DNA of 64,000 nt from Brevibacterium moorei (GTDB taxonomy: Bacteria > Actinomycetota > Actinomycetes > Actinomycetales > Brevibacteriaceae), in contig NZ_JANIJX010000003.1 of assembly GCF_024580735.1 (NCBI RefSeq), positions 144,895-208,894 on the forward strand. Direction: 5' to 3'. Below, one piece after another: positions 7,913 through 15,805 of the stretch. Positions within the stretch are counted from its first letter, which is position 1; each line of letters opens with the position of its first letter. Below the pieces are notes generated by a model. The model was given only the letters and a program-made list of their open reading frames with translations, did not search any database and was not told the origin of the DNA. The translations under genes and the position numbers were made by a program.

Positions 7913-9295
7913 ATGTCATGGGCCAGATTCGGCGACACCTCCGCCAACCACCCCGTCGTCAACCGAGCACTGGCGCTCGCCGACGCGGACGAGCGGATCG
8001 CCAACGAACTCTTCGGGTTCGTGGCCAGATGCGCGCTCGAATCCACCGCCCACAACATCGAGTACAAGATCCCCAAGGGCACCGCGCTCGCATTCGGTGG
8101 TTCCCCTACCCGCGCCCGCCTGCTCATCGACGCGGCGATCGCCTGCGGGTACTGGTCCGTCCCCGCCGACCCGGAAGCGGACTATTATGAGCTGCTCCAA
8201 GATGACGACTTCATCCACCTGGTCCCGTACGAGGAGCGGGAATGGGCGAAACAACAGAAGCGCGACCGGAACAAATACCAGATCGTCGTACCCGTGCGCC
8301 TGCGCGACGGTGACGGCTGCCGGTACTGCGGCCGCGTCGTCCAGTGGGGGTCGAACAACTCGGCCATGGCAGGCACCTACGACCATCTCGTCCCCGGCGT
8401 CGAGGCCGAGACGATCTCGGATCTGGTTGTGGCCTGCCAGAGCTGCAATGGCAAGTTCGGCGACATGCCCGCCGAGGACAAAGCCATCCACCTCATGCCC
8501 GTCCCGCTCAGCCCCTACCTCAGCGAGTCCACAGTGACGTGGCTCCGGGGCTTGAAGTGGGTCATCAACAACAATGTGAAGATCCCGTCCCCGTCGAAGC
8601 GCCAGTCCGCTCCGGGGGCACAGGTGTATCTCACCAAGAAGACTTCGGCCGGCAGCCAGCCGGTCAAGAACGCAGGCGGTCCGCAGGGCATCCCCACCAC
8701 GGTGGGTGGCCCCGCGCCTGCAGCTGCTGGCCCGAAGGGTCCCCACACCAGGGACGACCCCGCAGCAGCACCCACGCCCGGTCCGAGGGAAACAGCCGCC
8801 AGCCAGGCGGCACCGGACCCCGCGGGCGTGGCCCAAACCGCTGGCCCGCGGGTCCCCGACCACCAGCCAGGTGGCCGGGACGACCCCGCAGCGTCCACGC
8901 CTGGTCCGCAGGGCATCCCCACCACGGTGGGTGGCCCCGCAGGCGCGGAAACCTCCGGTCCGAGGGAAACAGCCGCCAGCCAGGCGGCACCGGACCCCGC
9001 GGAGGACAAACAAGCACTAAGGCAACCCTTAGCGAGCGCGAAACCACGCGAGCGCAAGACCGGGTTGCAGGGTGTCTCACCTGGGAAAACACGGGCCATG
9101 CCACGGCCTGCCCGATCCTGCCCGGAACTGCCCGAAGGCGACTCCACGTCGACGGGCAGTTGCGGGTCGGGTCGGGACGGGTCGGGTAGGGCCTTGTCAG
9201 GAGGGGACGGGGCTGGGACTGGCCGGGAGCACGATCCTGCCAGCCTCAGACCTGCCCCTGCTCCTGGCACTAAGAGAAAGCGACGCCGCAGATGA
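7913..9295 (+). CDS. HNH-domain protein with long repeat-containing linker (putative replication protein)
   Basis: 460 aa. ATG 7913 follows GCAAAGGACACGAACCGC. Residues 1-115 look like a winged-helix region of the sort found in phage replication initiators (inference). Residues about 130-185 form an HNH-type zinc fold: CRYCG, YDHLVPG and CQSCNGKFG. Residues about 225-440 are a low-complexity Pro/Gly/Ala linker with two exact internal DNA duplications (38 bases at 8678 and 8903; 48 bases at 8778 and 8955). The last residues are very basic (KRKRRRR). It lies next to VRR-NUC and downstream of SSB, suggesting DNA replication or recombination. Endonuclease activity is not proven by the sequence. 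Confidence 0.75.
   Translation: MSWARFGDTSANHPVVNRALALADADERIANELFGFVARCALESTAHNIEYKIPKGTALAFGGSPTRARLLIDAAIACGYWSVPADPEADYYELLQDDDFIHLVPYEEREWAKQQKRDRNKYQIVVPVRLRDGDGCRYCGRVVQWGSNNSAMAGTYDHLVPGVEAETISDLVVACQSCNGKFGDMPAEDKAIHLMPVPLSPYLSESTVTWLRGLKWVINNNVKIPSPSKRQSAPGAQVYLTKKTSAGSQPVKNAGGPQGIPTTVGGPAPAAAGPKGPHTRDDPAAAPTPGPRETAASQAAPDPAGVAQTAGPRVPDHQPGGRDDPAASTPGPQGIPTTVGGPAGAETSGPRETAASQAAPDPAEDKQALRQPLASAKPRERKTGLQGVSPGKTRAMPRPARSCPELPEGDSTSTGSCGSGRDGSGRALSGGDGAGTGREHDPASLRPAPAPGTKRKRRRR
8678..9002 (+). repeat. Two interleaved direct repeats inside the HNH gene
   Basis: Repeat A (38 bases) occurs exactly at 8678-8715 and 8903-8940. Repeat B (48 bases) occurs exactly at 8778-8825 and 8955-9002. 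The order A-B-A-B shows one block duplicated in tandem with different spacers (62 and 14 bases between A and B). Both keep the reading frame and encode the disordered linker. Confidence 0.9.
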
Positions 9296-9618
9296 AAGCC
9301 GCCGACTACCGCGCACTCCAAGCTCGGTCGTGGACAGAGGCTCAGTTCCAATCGCAGGTTGTGGCGATGGCTCGCAGTCTGGGTTGGATGAGCTATCACA
9401 CTCACGATTCACGTCGGTCTGATCCGGGGTTTCCTGATCTGTGCCTCGTCCATCCTGGTCGGGCTCGGGTGATGTGGCGGGAGTTGAAGACGGAGACAGG
9501 CAGGCTTCGACCGGCGCAGAGGGATTGGTTGGGGGCGTTGGCTGATGCTGGGCAGGATGCGGGCGTGTGGCGGCCGAGTGATTTGGTGTCGGGTCGGATT
9601 GGACGGGAGTTGAGATGA
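9292..9618 (+). CDS. VRR-NUC domain nuclease
   Basis: 108 aa, ATGA overlap with the HNH gene. The whole protein is a PD-(D/E)xK fold of VRR-NUC type: WTEAQFQSQVV (conserved Glu), SDPGFPDLCLV (catalytic Asp in the GFPDL motif), WRELKTETGRLRPAQ (ELK catalytic pair). Stand-alone VRR-NUC proteins are common in phages and are thought to act as structure-specific or Holliday-junction nucleases in replication and recombination. Length is typical for the single-domain form. Confidence 0.88.
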   Translation: MKAADYRALQARSWTEAQFQSQVVAMARSLGWMSYHTHDSRRSDPGFPDLCLVHPGRARVMWRELKTETGRLRPAQRDWLGALADAGQDAGVWRPSDLVSGRIGRELR

Positions 9619-10361
9619 CGGTTTCGAAGCGGGAGTTCCAGCGGGTGTTGGCGCAGTTGGTGGTGTTGGTGGGTGATTTGGAGGTGACGGTGCAGCGGCG
9701 TGATGTGGTGGCCCGGAATCAGGGTGGCCATGGCGTGGCGGGAAATCCGTTGGTGTTCAATGTGGGTGCCGCCGAGGTGCTCGATGGGATTCGGGCGCTG
9801 GTGCAGGAGGTGTATGTGGCCGGCGTCCGGGTGGGGAACTTGAGGCAGTCGGGGTTCGTGTACTGCTCGGACGTGGGGGAGTTGGTCCGGGCGGCGTGTA
9901 AGTGGGCGTGGTGGATGGCGCGTCGGGATGAGGCGGACGCCTGGTTTGAGCGTCTGTCCGATCTGCTGGTGCGGGGTCTGCGTGTGGTGGATCTGCCGGT
10001 GGAGCGGGTGAGCCTGGGGGACTGTGGTGCCATTGTGGCGGGCGGGGAGTGCTTCGGGCAGGTATGGGCGGTCGAGGGTGAGCCGGTGGCGGAGTGCCCG
10101 GACTGCGGCGCCCGGTGGGACGTAGCCGAGAGGCAGGCGGCCCGGGTGGCCGAGGCTGCCGGGTATGTGGCCCGTCTGTCGATCGTGGTCGGTGTGCTGC
10201 AGCGTGAGGGCGTGCCGGTGAAGCTGGGTACGGCGAAGCAGTGGGTCAAGCGTGGCCGCCTGACCGCGGTGGATCGGGACGATGATGGGGTGGCCCTGTA
10301 CGCGGTGGGGGACGTGGCGGCGTTGGCTGAGGCCTCGCGCGCGTCTCGGGCGGCGTCTTGA
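9615..10361 (+). CDS. Hypothetical protein with zinc ribbon and MerR-like C-terminal helix-turn-helix
   Basis: 248 aa, ATGA overlap with the nuclease gene. The middle contains Cys residues (ECFGQVW, then AECPDCGARWDV at about 155-167) that form a likely zinc ribbon. The C-terminal about 60 residues (VPVKLGTAKQWVKRGRLTAV, LYAVGDVAALAE) look like a winged helix of MerR/excisionase type. This architecture is frequent as the last gene of actinophage early operons; a regulatory role for late genes is plausible but unproven. It is followed by a terminator. Confidence 0.6.
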   Translation: MTVSKREFQRVLAQLVVLVGDLEVTVQRRDVVARNQGGHGVAGNPLVFNVGAAEVLDGIRALVQEVYVAGVRVGNLRQSGFVYCSDVGELVRAACKWAWWMARRDEADAWFERLSDLLVRGLRVVDLPVERVSLGDCGAIVAGGECFGQVWAVEGEPVAECPDCGARWDVAERQAARVAEAAGYVARLSIVVGVLQREGVPVKLGTAKQWVKRGRLTAVDRDDDGVALYAVGDVAALAEASRASRAAS

Positions 10362-10411
10362 CATTCGGCGGGTTTGTACCCTACCTTGAAGGCATAGTCG
10401 AATGATTGTCG

Positions 10412-10448
10412 GAAGGGCCAGGTTGAGCGTTGCTCACCCTGGCCCTTC
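10412..10448 (+). terminator. Hairpin terminator after the early operon
   Basis: 17-base stem with one mismatch (GAAGGGCCAGGTTGAGC against GCTCACCCTGGCCCTTC) and a 3-base loop. It closes the operon ending at 10361. It also argues against a TTG start at 10430 for the following lipoprotein, because that codon would lie in the hairpin. Confidence 0.75.
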
Positions 10449-10536
10449 TGCATGTTCGACTGTTCCTCGGGGTCACGCCTGATGGATGGGGATGGTTACC
10501 GGGCCCGGGCTTCGTGGGGAGGCTCGGGCCCACACC

Positions 10537-10563
10537 ACCGGCAACGCTGGTTGCCGGTAGCAT
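10537..10563 (+). promoter_or_regulatory. Leaderless promoter (-10 TAGCAT) with hairpin before the lipoprotein gene
   Basis: TAGCAT at 10558-10563 lies seven bases before ATG 10571, the spacing expected for a leaderless transcript in actinobacteria. A perfect 9-base stem (ACCGGCAAC/GTTGCCGGT, loop GCTG, 10537-10558) overlaps its upstream side and could be an operator. No clear -35 hexamer. Confidence 0.45.
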
Positions 10564-10570
10564 GGTGGCC

Positions 10571-11197
10571 ATGAAGATCCCCACACTTCCCATAGTCCTG
10601 ACCGTCGCCGGCGTCCTCGCATTGGCCGGCTGTGGTTCCAGTGACTCTGCCCCGGCCGAGACTCCGGCAGCATCGCCGGTTGAATCGATCGTTGATACTG
10701 CTGCTGATGAGCAGGCTGCCGATGATCCGAACGGAATCACCAAGGGTGCGACTGAAGAGTATATGAACTCCGATCAGACGGACCATTACAAATTGCGGGT
10801 ACTCAAGAGCGAGACCAGCACGAGTATTAAAGACGGTGGGTCGAATCCCGATTACGACGGTGGCAATGACCGATACACCACGGCTAAGCCGAAGCAGGGA
10901 AAGCAATTCCTCGTCGTCGAATACGAAGTTGAGAACGTCGGTAATAAGCCGTCGATGCCAAGCCTGACCCCGATGGCGGGAATCGGGAATGGATCATTCG
11001 CCCAGACCGGCGCCGATGACGATATCAGCGGGAACCTGAGCCGGGAGAATGATGAGGCCTTCGGGCAGTTCATCAACCCCGGTGACAAGGTGAAGGTCAT
11101 TGCAGTCATCTCGGTCCCGGCAGATGCCAAGCCCGAGTACTTCATCCTGTCAGACCCGGCCTTCGACGGCACCGCGCAGGTGCCGTTCAAACTGTAG
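10571..11197 (+). CDS. Lipoprotein with DUF4352-type (telokin-like) domain
   Basis: 208 aa. N-terminal signal with lipobox LALAGC, a Ser/Ala/Asp-rich linker (about 20-60), then an immunoglobulin-like beta domain resembling DUF4352 (KQGKQFLVVEYEVENVGNKP). ATG 10571 was preferred over ATG 10562 because the latter lies in the TAGCAT -10 element. The gene has its own promoter and is bracketed by terminator and gap, so it looks like a gene expressed from the prophage in the lysogen (a moron). Related phage lipoproteins have been linked to superinfection exclusion; that is inference. Its lower GC than the flanking genes suggests separate acquisition. Confidence 0.75.
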   Translation: MKIPTLPIVLTVAGVLALAGCGSSDSAPAETPAASPVESIVDTAADEQAADDPNGITKGATEEYMNSDQTDHYKLRVLKSETSTSIKDGGSNPDYDGGNDRYTTAKPKQGKQFLVVEYEVENVGNKPSMPSLTPMAGIGNGSFAQTGADDDISGNLSRENDEAFGQFINPGDKVKVIAVISVPADAKPEYFILSDPAFDGTAQVPFKL

Positions 11198-11261
11198 GAC
11201 CAGCAGCAGGCGCGCGGCCTCGACCATCACGGTCGGGGCCGCGCGGGTTTGGGGAGTGAGC

Positions 11262-11573
11262 ATGGCGGCGTCGCGCACGGGCACCACGAAGTGGATGCGC
11301 ATCCGCGACCGTCGCATCCAGGCTGCGATCAACGACGGCCTGACGCACTGCCCGCGCTGCCGTGTGGTCCTCGACTATGAGCGAGGGAAGCGGCCGAACT
11401 CGGTCGAGGTCGATCACATCGTCCCTGCATCACTCGGTGGTCTCGACGTTTACGAGAACACGCAAGTGGTGTGCAGGCGGTGCAATCAGTCGATGGGGGA
11501 TAAGCAGCCCCGCCGGCGGAAGCAGGTGCGCCGGGCCCGGGAGATTCGGCCCACGGTGGCAGCCCGGTGGTAG
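11262..11573 (+). CDS. HNH endonuclease
   Basis: 103 aa from ATG 11262 (GGGGAG upstream; GTG two codons earlier is possible). Zinc-bound HNH fold: CPRC (about 30-33), EVDHIVPASLGG (about 50-61, catalytic His), NTQVVCRRCNQ (about 68-78). In many siphoviruses an HNH gene sits just before terminase and is required with it for specific cleavage of packaged DNA. The location here, before the terminase genes, fits that role. Confidence 0.9.
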   Translation: MAASRTGTTKWMRIRDRRIQAAINDGLTHCPRCRVVLDYERGKRPNSVEVDHIVPASLGGLDVYENTQVVCRRCNQSMGDKQPRRRKQVRRAREIRPTVAARW

Positions 11574-11941
11574 CCCGGTCGGGGTATTCGAGGGTATCCC
11601 GTCCGGGTGGTATCGCCGGGTGGTGGCGGGGTTATCAGACTAGTGTTATTCTTATCCGGTAAAGAGGTACCCAGGGGGTATACCCCAAAGGGGCCTGATT
11701 CCCGTACCCCGCGGCATAGCGAAATATCTCCCCGATATTTTTCCAAATCTGTCCCCGGAAATGTGGCATAGGCCCGATTGGCACCACGATTTCCCAGAAA
11801 TGCCCAGCGATTCCCCGAATGAAGCATTTGACTTGGCTCTGATTGTGGCCCTTCTGAGGCGATTCCCTGACGGCATCAAATCACACGGTATTAACCCTGG
11901 TGAGAATAGTATTTCGTAACGCGCCCCGATAGAATTGGGGT
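11574..11941 (+). other. Non-coding gap with GGGTAT-type iterations before the packaging genes
   Basis: 368 bases with lower GC than its neighbours. It contains GGGGTAT (11581), AGGGTATCCC (11591-11600), a perfect 12-base palindrome GGGGTATACCCC (11675-11686) and GGGGTAT again just before ATG 11942, plus a small CCCCGAT/ATTGGGG hairpin (11923-11939). Phage cos or pac sites usually lie here, so these are candidate terminase recognition elements. An open frame from ATG 11761 to TAA 11919 (52 codons) lacks a ribosome site and I do not call it. Confidence 0.4.
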
Positions 11942-12517
11942 ATGGGGAAATGTGAATGCGGGAAGGATATCGCGCCGGCCGGTCGTGGCCGTATCCCGCG
12001 GTACTGCTCGAACGCCTGCCGGCAGCGCGCCTACCGCGCCCGCCGGGCAGCTGGCCCCCAGGCCCTGCCGGAGCGGATGACCTCCCGGGCCCGCTGGACC
12101 CGCGCCGCCGGCAAACGCCCCCTGACAGTCCGCGGTCGGCCCGCCTCCTCGACGAACTCCTGGACCTGGACGACATTCGACCAAGTCCAGGACGGGCCCG
12201 GCGACGGCTACGGCATCATGCTCGGCGGCGGCCTCGCCTGCTGGGACCTCGACCACTGCATCGACGATGCGGGCGCGCTCGCAGCCTGGGCCGCGGACCT
12301 GCTCGCCGGCATCCCGGACCCCGTCTGGGCCGAAGTCTCCCTGTCGGGCCGCGGCCTGCACATCTTCGTTGAGGCGCCCGAGGCCCGGGGCCGCCGAGAC
12401 GGCAACATAGAGTACTACTCCCGAGCGCGGTTCATCCGCGTCACCGGCAACCCTTGGAGGAAGCATGGCCGTGAAACTGCACGCCGTAGCCGCCGAGGAA
12501 CCCCACGTGCAGCCTGA
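11942..12517 (+). CDS. Primase-polymerase-like protein with N-terminal zinc finger
   Basis: 191 aa. Residues 1-35 carry CECG ... RYCSNACRQRAYRARR, a zinc finger seen in actinobacterial phage and mobile-element proteins. Residues about 85-175 resemble the core of bifunctional DNA primase-polymerase domains: GYGIMLGGGLACWDLDHC (metal-binding Asp pair) and VSLSGRGLHIFVEA (S-x-x-G-x-H motif). The usual helicase part is absent, so this is a short stand-alone form. ATG 11942 overlaps a GGGG run. It overlaps the next gene by 53 bases. Confidence 0.65.
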   Translation: MGKCECGKDIAPAGRGRIPRYCSNACRQRAYRARRAAGPQALPERMTSRARWTRAAGKRPLTVRGRPASSTNSWTWTTFDQVQDGPGDGYGIMLGGGLACWDLDHCIDDAGALAAWAADLLAGIPDPVWAEVSLSGRGLHIFVEAPEARGRRDGNIEYYSRARFIRVTGNPWRKHGRETARRSRRGTPRAA

Positions 12518-12767
12518 CCAGCCCGAGGCCCAGTCCGTCGCCGCCGCGGCAGCCGCCGGCGACCGTGTCGGGGAGCTCGCCGCGATGCGCCGGCGGATCG
12601 CCCGCGCGATCGACGATGAGGGCACGCCCGCCCGGGACCTGGCCGCGCTGACCCGCCGGCAGATCGAGATCGGCAAGGAGATCGAATCGCTCCAGGCTCA
12701 GGAGGAAGAGGAGGCGACCCATGGTGGCGTCTCTGAAGACGAGGCCTTCGACCCGGACGAGGTCTGA
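12465..12767 (+). CDS. Terminase small subunit
   Basis: 100 aa with GGAGGAAGC before ATG 12465. Highly charged and helical (AAMRRRIARAID, ALTRRQIEIGKEIESLQAQEEEE), the usual look of small actinophage terminase subunits, which bind the packaging site on concatemeric DNA and deliver it to the large subunit. Called mainly from position: its end overlaps the large-subunit start by 47 bases. Confidence 0.7.
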   Translation: MAVKLHAVAAEEPHVQPDQPEAQSVAAAAAAGDRVGELAAMRRRIARAIDDEGTPARDLAALTRRQIEIGKEIESLQAQEEEEATHGGVSEDEAFDPDEV

Positions 12768-14193
12768 GCGGAAGCTCTCGGAGGTCGCCTCCCACCTGGT
12801 CATCCCCTCGGGGATCACCACCACCGCCTGGCCCGGCGTCCGTGACCGCTGCGCGAGCTTCGGCGTGGGCTTCGACCGGTGGCAGACCGGCATCGGCCAG
12901 GTCGCCCTGGGCAAACGCGAGACCGGCAAGTACGCCGCGGGCATCGGCGGCGTCGTCATGTCCATCCCCCGCCAGGTCGGCAAGACCTACCTGATCGGCT
13001 GGATGCTCTTCGCGCTGGCCACGATCCTGCCGAAGCTGACTATCATCTGGACGGCCCACCGCACCCGCACCGCCGACGAAACGTTCATGGACATGTCGGC
13101 CATGGCCAAGCGGCGCCGCGCCGCGAAGCACGTCGCCAACATTCGCTCGGGCAACGGCCGCCAGGAGATCGAATTCACCAACGGCTCCCGGATCCTCTTC
13201 GGCGCTCGCGAGTCCGGATTCGGCCGCGGTTTCGCCAAGGTCGACGTGCTGGTCCTCGATGAGGCGCAGATCCTCTCCGAGAAGGCCATGGAGGACATGG
13301 TCCCGGCCACGAACGCCGCACCCAACGGCCTGGTCTTCATGATGGGCACGCCACCGCGGCCCACGGACCCCGGAGAAGTGTTCACGAATCGTCGCCAGAA
13401 GGCCCTGGACGGCAACGAGAACACCCTGTACGTGGAGATGTCCGCCGACAAGGACGCGAACCCGGACGACCGCCGCCAGCTGCGCAAGGCGAACCCGTCC
13501 TACCCGCACCGGACCTCCGAAGAGGCGATCCAGCGTATGCGCGACCTGCTCGGCCCCGACAGCTTCAAGCGTGAGGGACTAGGCATCTGGGACGAGACCC
13601 TCAAGCGCAAGCACCCGATCCCGAAGGCACGCTGGGACAAGCTGCGCGGCACCCCGCCAGACGAGGGCATCGACGCGTTCGGCATCAGGTTCTCCGCAGA
13701 CGGCGCCGAGGTCGCGCTCGCCGCGGCCCGCCGCGACCCAGACGGCCAACTCTTCGTCGAGGGCATCCGGTCGGCGCCCATGTCCGCCGGCACTCAGTGG
13801 CTCGTCGACTTCCTCGTAGACCGCAAGGACACCGCCGCGCAGTTCGTCATCGACGGCCGTAACGGCGTCGGCTACCTCGTCGAAGCCCTCCGCGAGGAAG
13901 GCGTGCGCAACAAGCGGCTCATCTGGACGCCGACCGCAGACCAGGTCATCACCGCCCACACGATGTTCCTCGAGGCCGTCAAGCAGGGCACCCTGTCCCA
14001 CTCGGGCCAGCCCGAACTCGATGCCCAGGTCGAAGGCGCCGGCCGCCGCGCGATCGGCAAGGCCGGCGGCTGGGGCTGGGAAGCCCCCGAAGATGGCTCC
14101 GTGACCCTGCTCGAAGCCGCCACCACCGCGGCCTGGGCCGCCAAGACAACCCGCCGCCGTCCCCGCAAGGGAGGCCGCAAACAGATCCTCTAG
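12721..14193 (+). CDS. Terminase large subunit
   Basis: 490 aa packaging ATPase/nuclease. Walker A-type PRQVGKT at residues 83-89, Walker B VLVLDEAQ with Asp180-Glu181, and a coupling segment MMGTPPRP about residues 200-210. The C-terminal half (residues about 310-450) holds the RNase H-like nuclease with acidic residues (FGIRFSADGAEVAL, FVIDGRNGVGYL). It pumps DNA through the portal into the prohead and cuts it. AGGAAGAGGAGG precedes ATG 12721. Normal length. Directly upstream of the portal gene. Confidence 0.95.
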   Translation: MVASLKTRPSTRTRSERKLSEVASHLVIPSGITTTAWPGVRDRCASFGVGFDRWQTGIGQVALGKRETGKYAAGIGGVVMSIPRQVGKTYLIGWMLFALATILPKLTIIWTAHRTRTADETFMDMSAMAKRRRAAKHVANIRSGNGRQEIEFTNGSRILFGARESGFGRGFAKVDVLVLDEAQILSEKAMEDMVPATNAAPNGLVFMMGTPPRPTDPGEVFTNRRQKALDGNENTLYVEMSADKDANPDDRRQLRKANPSYPHRTSEEAIQRMRDLLGPDSFKREGLGIWDETLKRKHPIPKARWDKLRGTPPDEGIDAFGIRFSADGAEVALAAARRDPDGQLFVEGIRSAPMSAGTQWLVDFLVDRKDTAAQFVIDGRNGVGYLVEALREEGVRNKRLIWTPTADQVITAHTMFLEAVKQGTLSHSGQPELDAQVEGAGRRAIGKAGGWGWEAPEDGSVTLLEAATTAAWAAKTTRRRPRKGGRKQIL

Positions 14194-14205
14194 AAGGGAG
14201 TCGCC

Positions 14206-15633
14206 GTGGAGTGGACCGCCAACGATATCCAGAACATCAAGATCACTGGCATCGACGACGCGGAACTGGCCACCATCAAGAAGCTCTTCACCGTCTGGCG
14301 CGCCCGCCGCGAGAAGAACATGAAGCGGTCCCTCTACTACGACACCGAACAGGCCTTCAAGGACCTCGGCATCGCCCTGCCGCCCCAGCTGAAGAAGGCC
14401 AAGTTTTGCCTCGGCTGGGCCACCCAGGCCGTCCGCAAACCCGCCATGCGCTCGCAGTTCGACGGCCTGCGCCTACCCGGTTCGGAAAATCCGTTCGAAC
14501 TCGGCGAACTGTTGGCCGTGAACAATTTTGGCCTGTACCTGGGTCAGGCGATCGTTTCGGCCTACACGCACGGCATGGCCCTGTACACGGTCACCAAGGG
14601 CGGTCCGGGGGAGTCCCCGGTGCAGATGCACGCCCACTCCGCCGAGAACGTCGCCGCCCTATGGGATCCCCGCCTGCGTCGCCTGGCCGCGGCCCTGACG
14701 ATCGCCGAATACTCCACGGACAAGCCCAAGCGGTTCACCGTCTACCTGCCCGACGCCGTCATCGAATGCCAGTTCACCAAGACCACCGGCTGGACGGCCG
14801 AACGGCTCCCGAACCCGATCGGCCGCGTCCTGGCCGTGCCGATCACCCACGACCCCCAGCTGCGCCGCCAGTTTGGCCGGTCCCGCCTGACGAACTCCGT
14901 CATGGGGCTCACCGACATGGCAGCCCGCAGCTACGTCCGCATGGAGGGCAACGCCGAACTCTACTCCGCCCCACAGCTCGCCCTACTCGGCGTCGACGAG
15001 GCAGCCTACGAGGACATGTCCGAAACGCGCCGTTTCAAGCTGGCCATGCGCCGCCTCCTGGCGATCACGAAGGATGAGGACGGCGACACCCCCAGCCTGC
15101 AGCAGCTCACCCAGGCATCCATGACACCGCACAGTGACATGCTGCGCACCATCGCGATGGCGTTCACCGGAGAGACCGGCATCCCACCGTCGTCCCTCGG
15201 CGTCCTCCACGACAACCCCGCCAGTGCCGAGGCGATCCGCGCCGCCGAGCACGACCTGCTCATCGACGCGACCTACCAGAACAAATACGTGCTCTCCGCA
15301 CAGGTCCGCGATCTCATGATCCTCACCGTCATGGTCCGCGACACGCTGACCGAAGAGCCGGCCGACTGGTGGAAGCTCACCACCAGGTTCGCCGACCCTG
15401 AGTTCCGCAGCCAGGCCGCAGGCGCCGACGCAGTCCAGAAGCTCTCCGCCTCCATGGACCAGCTCGTCAAACACCCCGTCCTCCTCGAACAAGTGTTCGA
15501 CGAGGGTCAGGTGCAGCGCATCCTCGACGACCAGCGCCGCGCCCGCGGATCCAACCTGGTCGACAACCTCCTCGGACAGGCCCCGGGCAGCGAACCGGAA
15601 CCGGCCACCACCGACGCCCCCGGACGGGGTTGA
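14206..15633 (+). CDS. Portal protein
   Basis: 475 aa, GTG start at 14206 with AGAAGGGAG upstream. Position between terminase and MuF protein, length and general pattern (helical stem region, FGRSRLTNSVMGLTDMAARSYVRMEG, GETGIPPSSLGVLHDNPASAEAI) match SPP1 gp6-type portal proteins of actinobacterial siphoviruses. The portal forms the dodecameric channel at one capsid vertex for DNA packaging and ejection. The C-terminus is Pro/Glu-rich. Confidence 0.92.
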   Translation: MEWTANDIQNIKITGIDDAELATIKKLFTVWRARREKNMKRSLYYDTEQAFKDLGIALPPQLKKAKFCLGWATQAVRKPAMRSQFDGLRLPGSENPFELGELLAVNNFGLYLGQAIVSAYTHGMALYTVTKGGPGESPVQMHAHSAENVAALWDPRLRRLAAALTIAEYSTDKPKRFTVYLPDAVIECQFTKTTGWTAERLPNPIGRVLAVPITHDPQLRRQFGRSRLTNSVMGLTDMAARSYVRMEGNAELYSAPQLALLGVDEAAYEDMSETRRFKLAMRRLLAITKDEDGDTPSLQQLTQASMTPHSDMLRTIAMAFTGETGIPPSSLGVLHDNPASAEAIRAAEHDLLIDATYQNKYVLSAQVRDLMILTVMVRDTLTEEPADWWKLTTRFADPEFRSQAAGADAVQKLSASMDQLVKHPVLLEQVFDEGQVQRILDDQRRARGSNLVDNLLGQAPGSEPEPATTDAPGRG

Positions 15634-15643
15634 CGCCACCGAC

Positions 15644-15805
15644 ATGAAGGCCCGCTTCGACGCCCTCGGCATCGCAATCCGCTCCGGCGTCGACCCCGAC
15701 GACGCAGCACGCCGCCTGGGCCTGACCGGGGTGAAGTTCACCGGAGCGATCCCCGTATCGTTCCGCCCACCCCGAACCGAAGCGGACGACCTCGAGGACA
15801 AGTAA
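15644..15805 (+). CDS. 53-aa protein between portal and MuF genes
   Basis: ATG 15644 to TAA 15805, the stop touching the next ATG (TAAATG). The sequence (MKARFDALGIAIRSGVDPDDAARRLG and onward) resembles the short helical segment that in other phages ends portal proteins or stands alone after them. Codon use matches the neighbours. Function unknown; possibly a portal-associated factor. Confidence 0.6.
   Translation: MKARFDALGIAIRSGVDPDDAARRLGLTGVKFTGAIPVSFRPPRTEADDLEDK

Noticed and set aside
10430..10570. N-terminal extension of the DUF4352-type lipoprotein from TTG 10430
   Set aside because: The extension starts inside a terminator hairpin and would destroy the signal peptide.
11761..11919. 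52-codon frame before the primase-polymerase-like gene
   Set aside because: No ribosome site and poor codon bias; more likely part of a regulatory or cos region. Kept as a possibility only.
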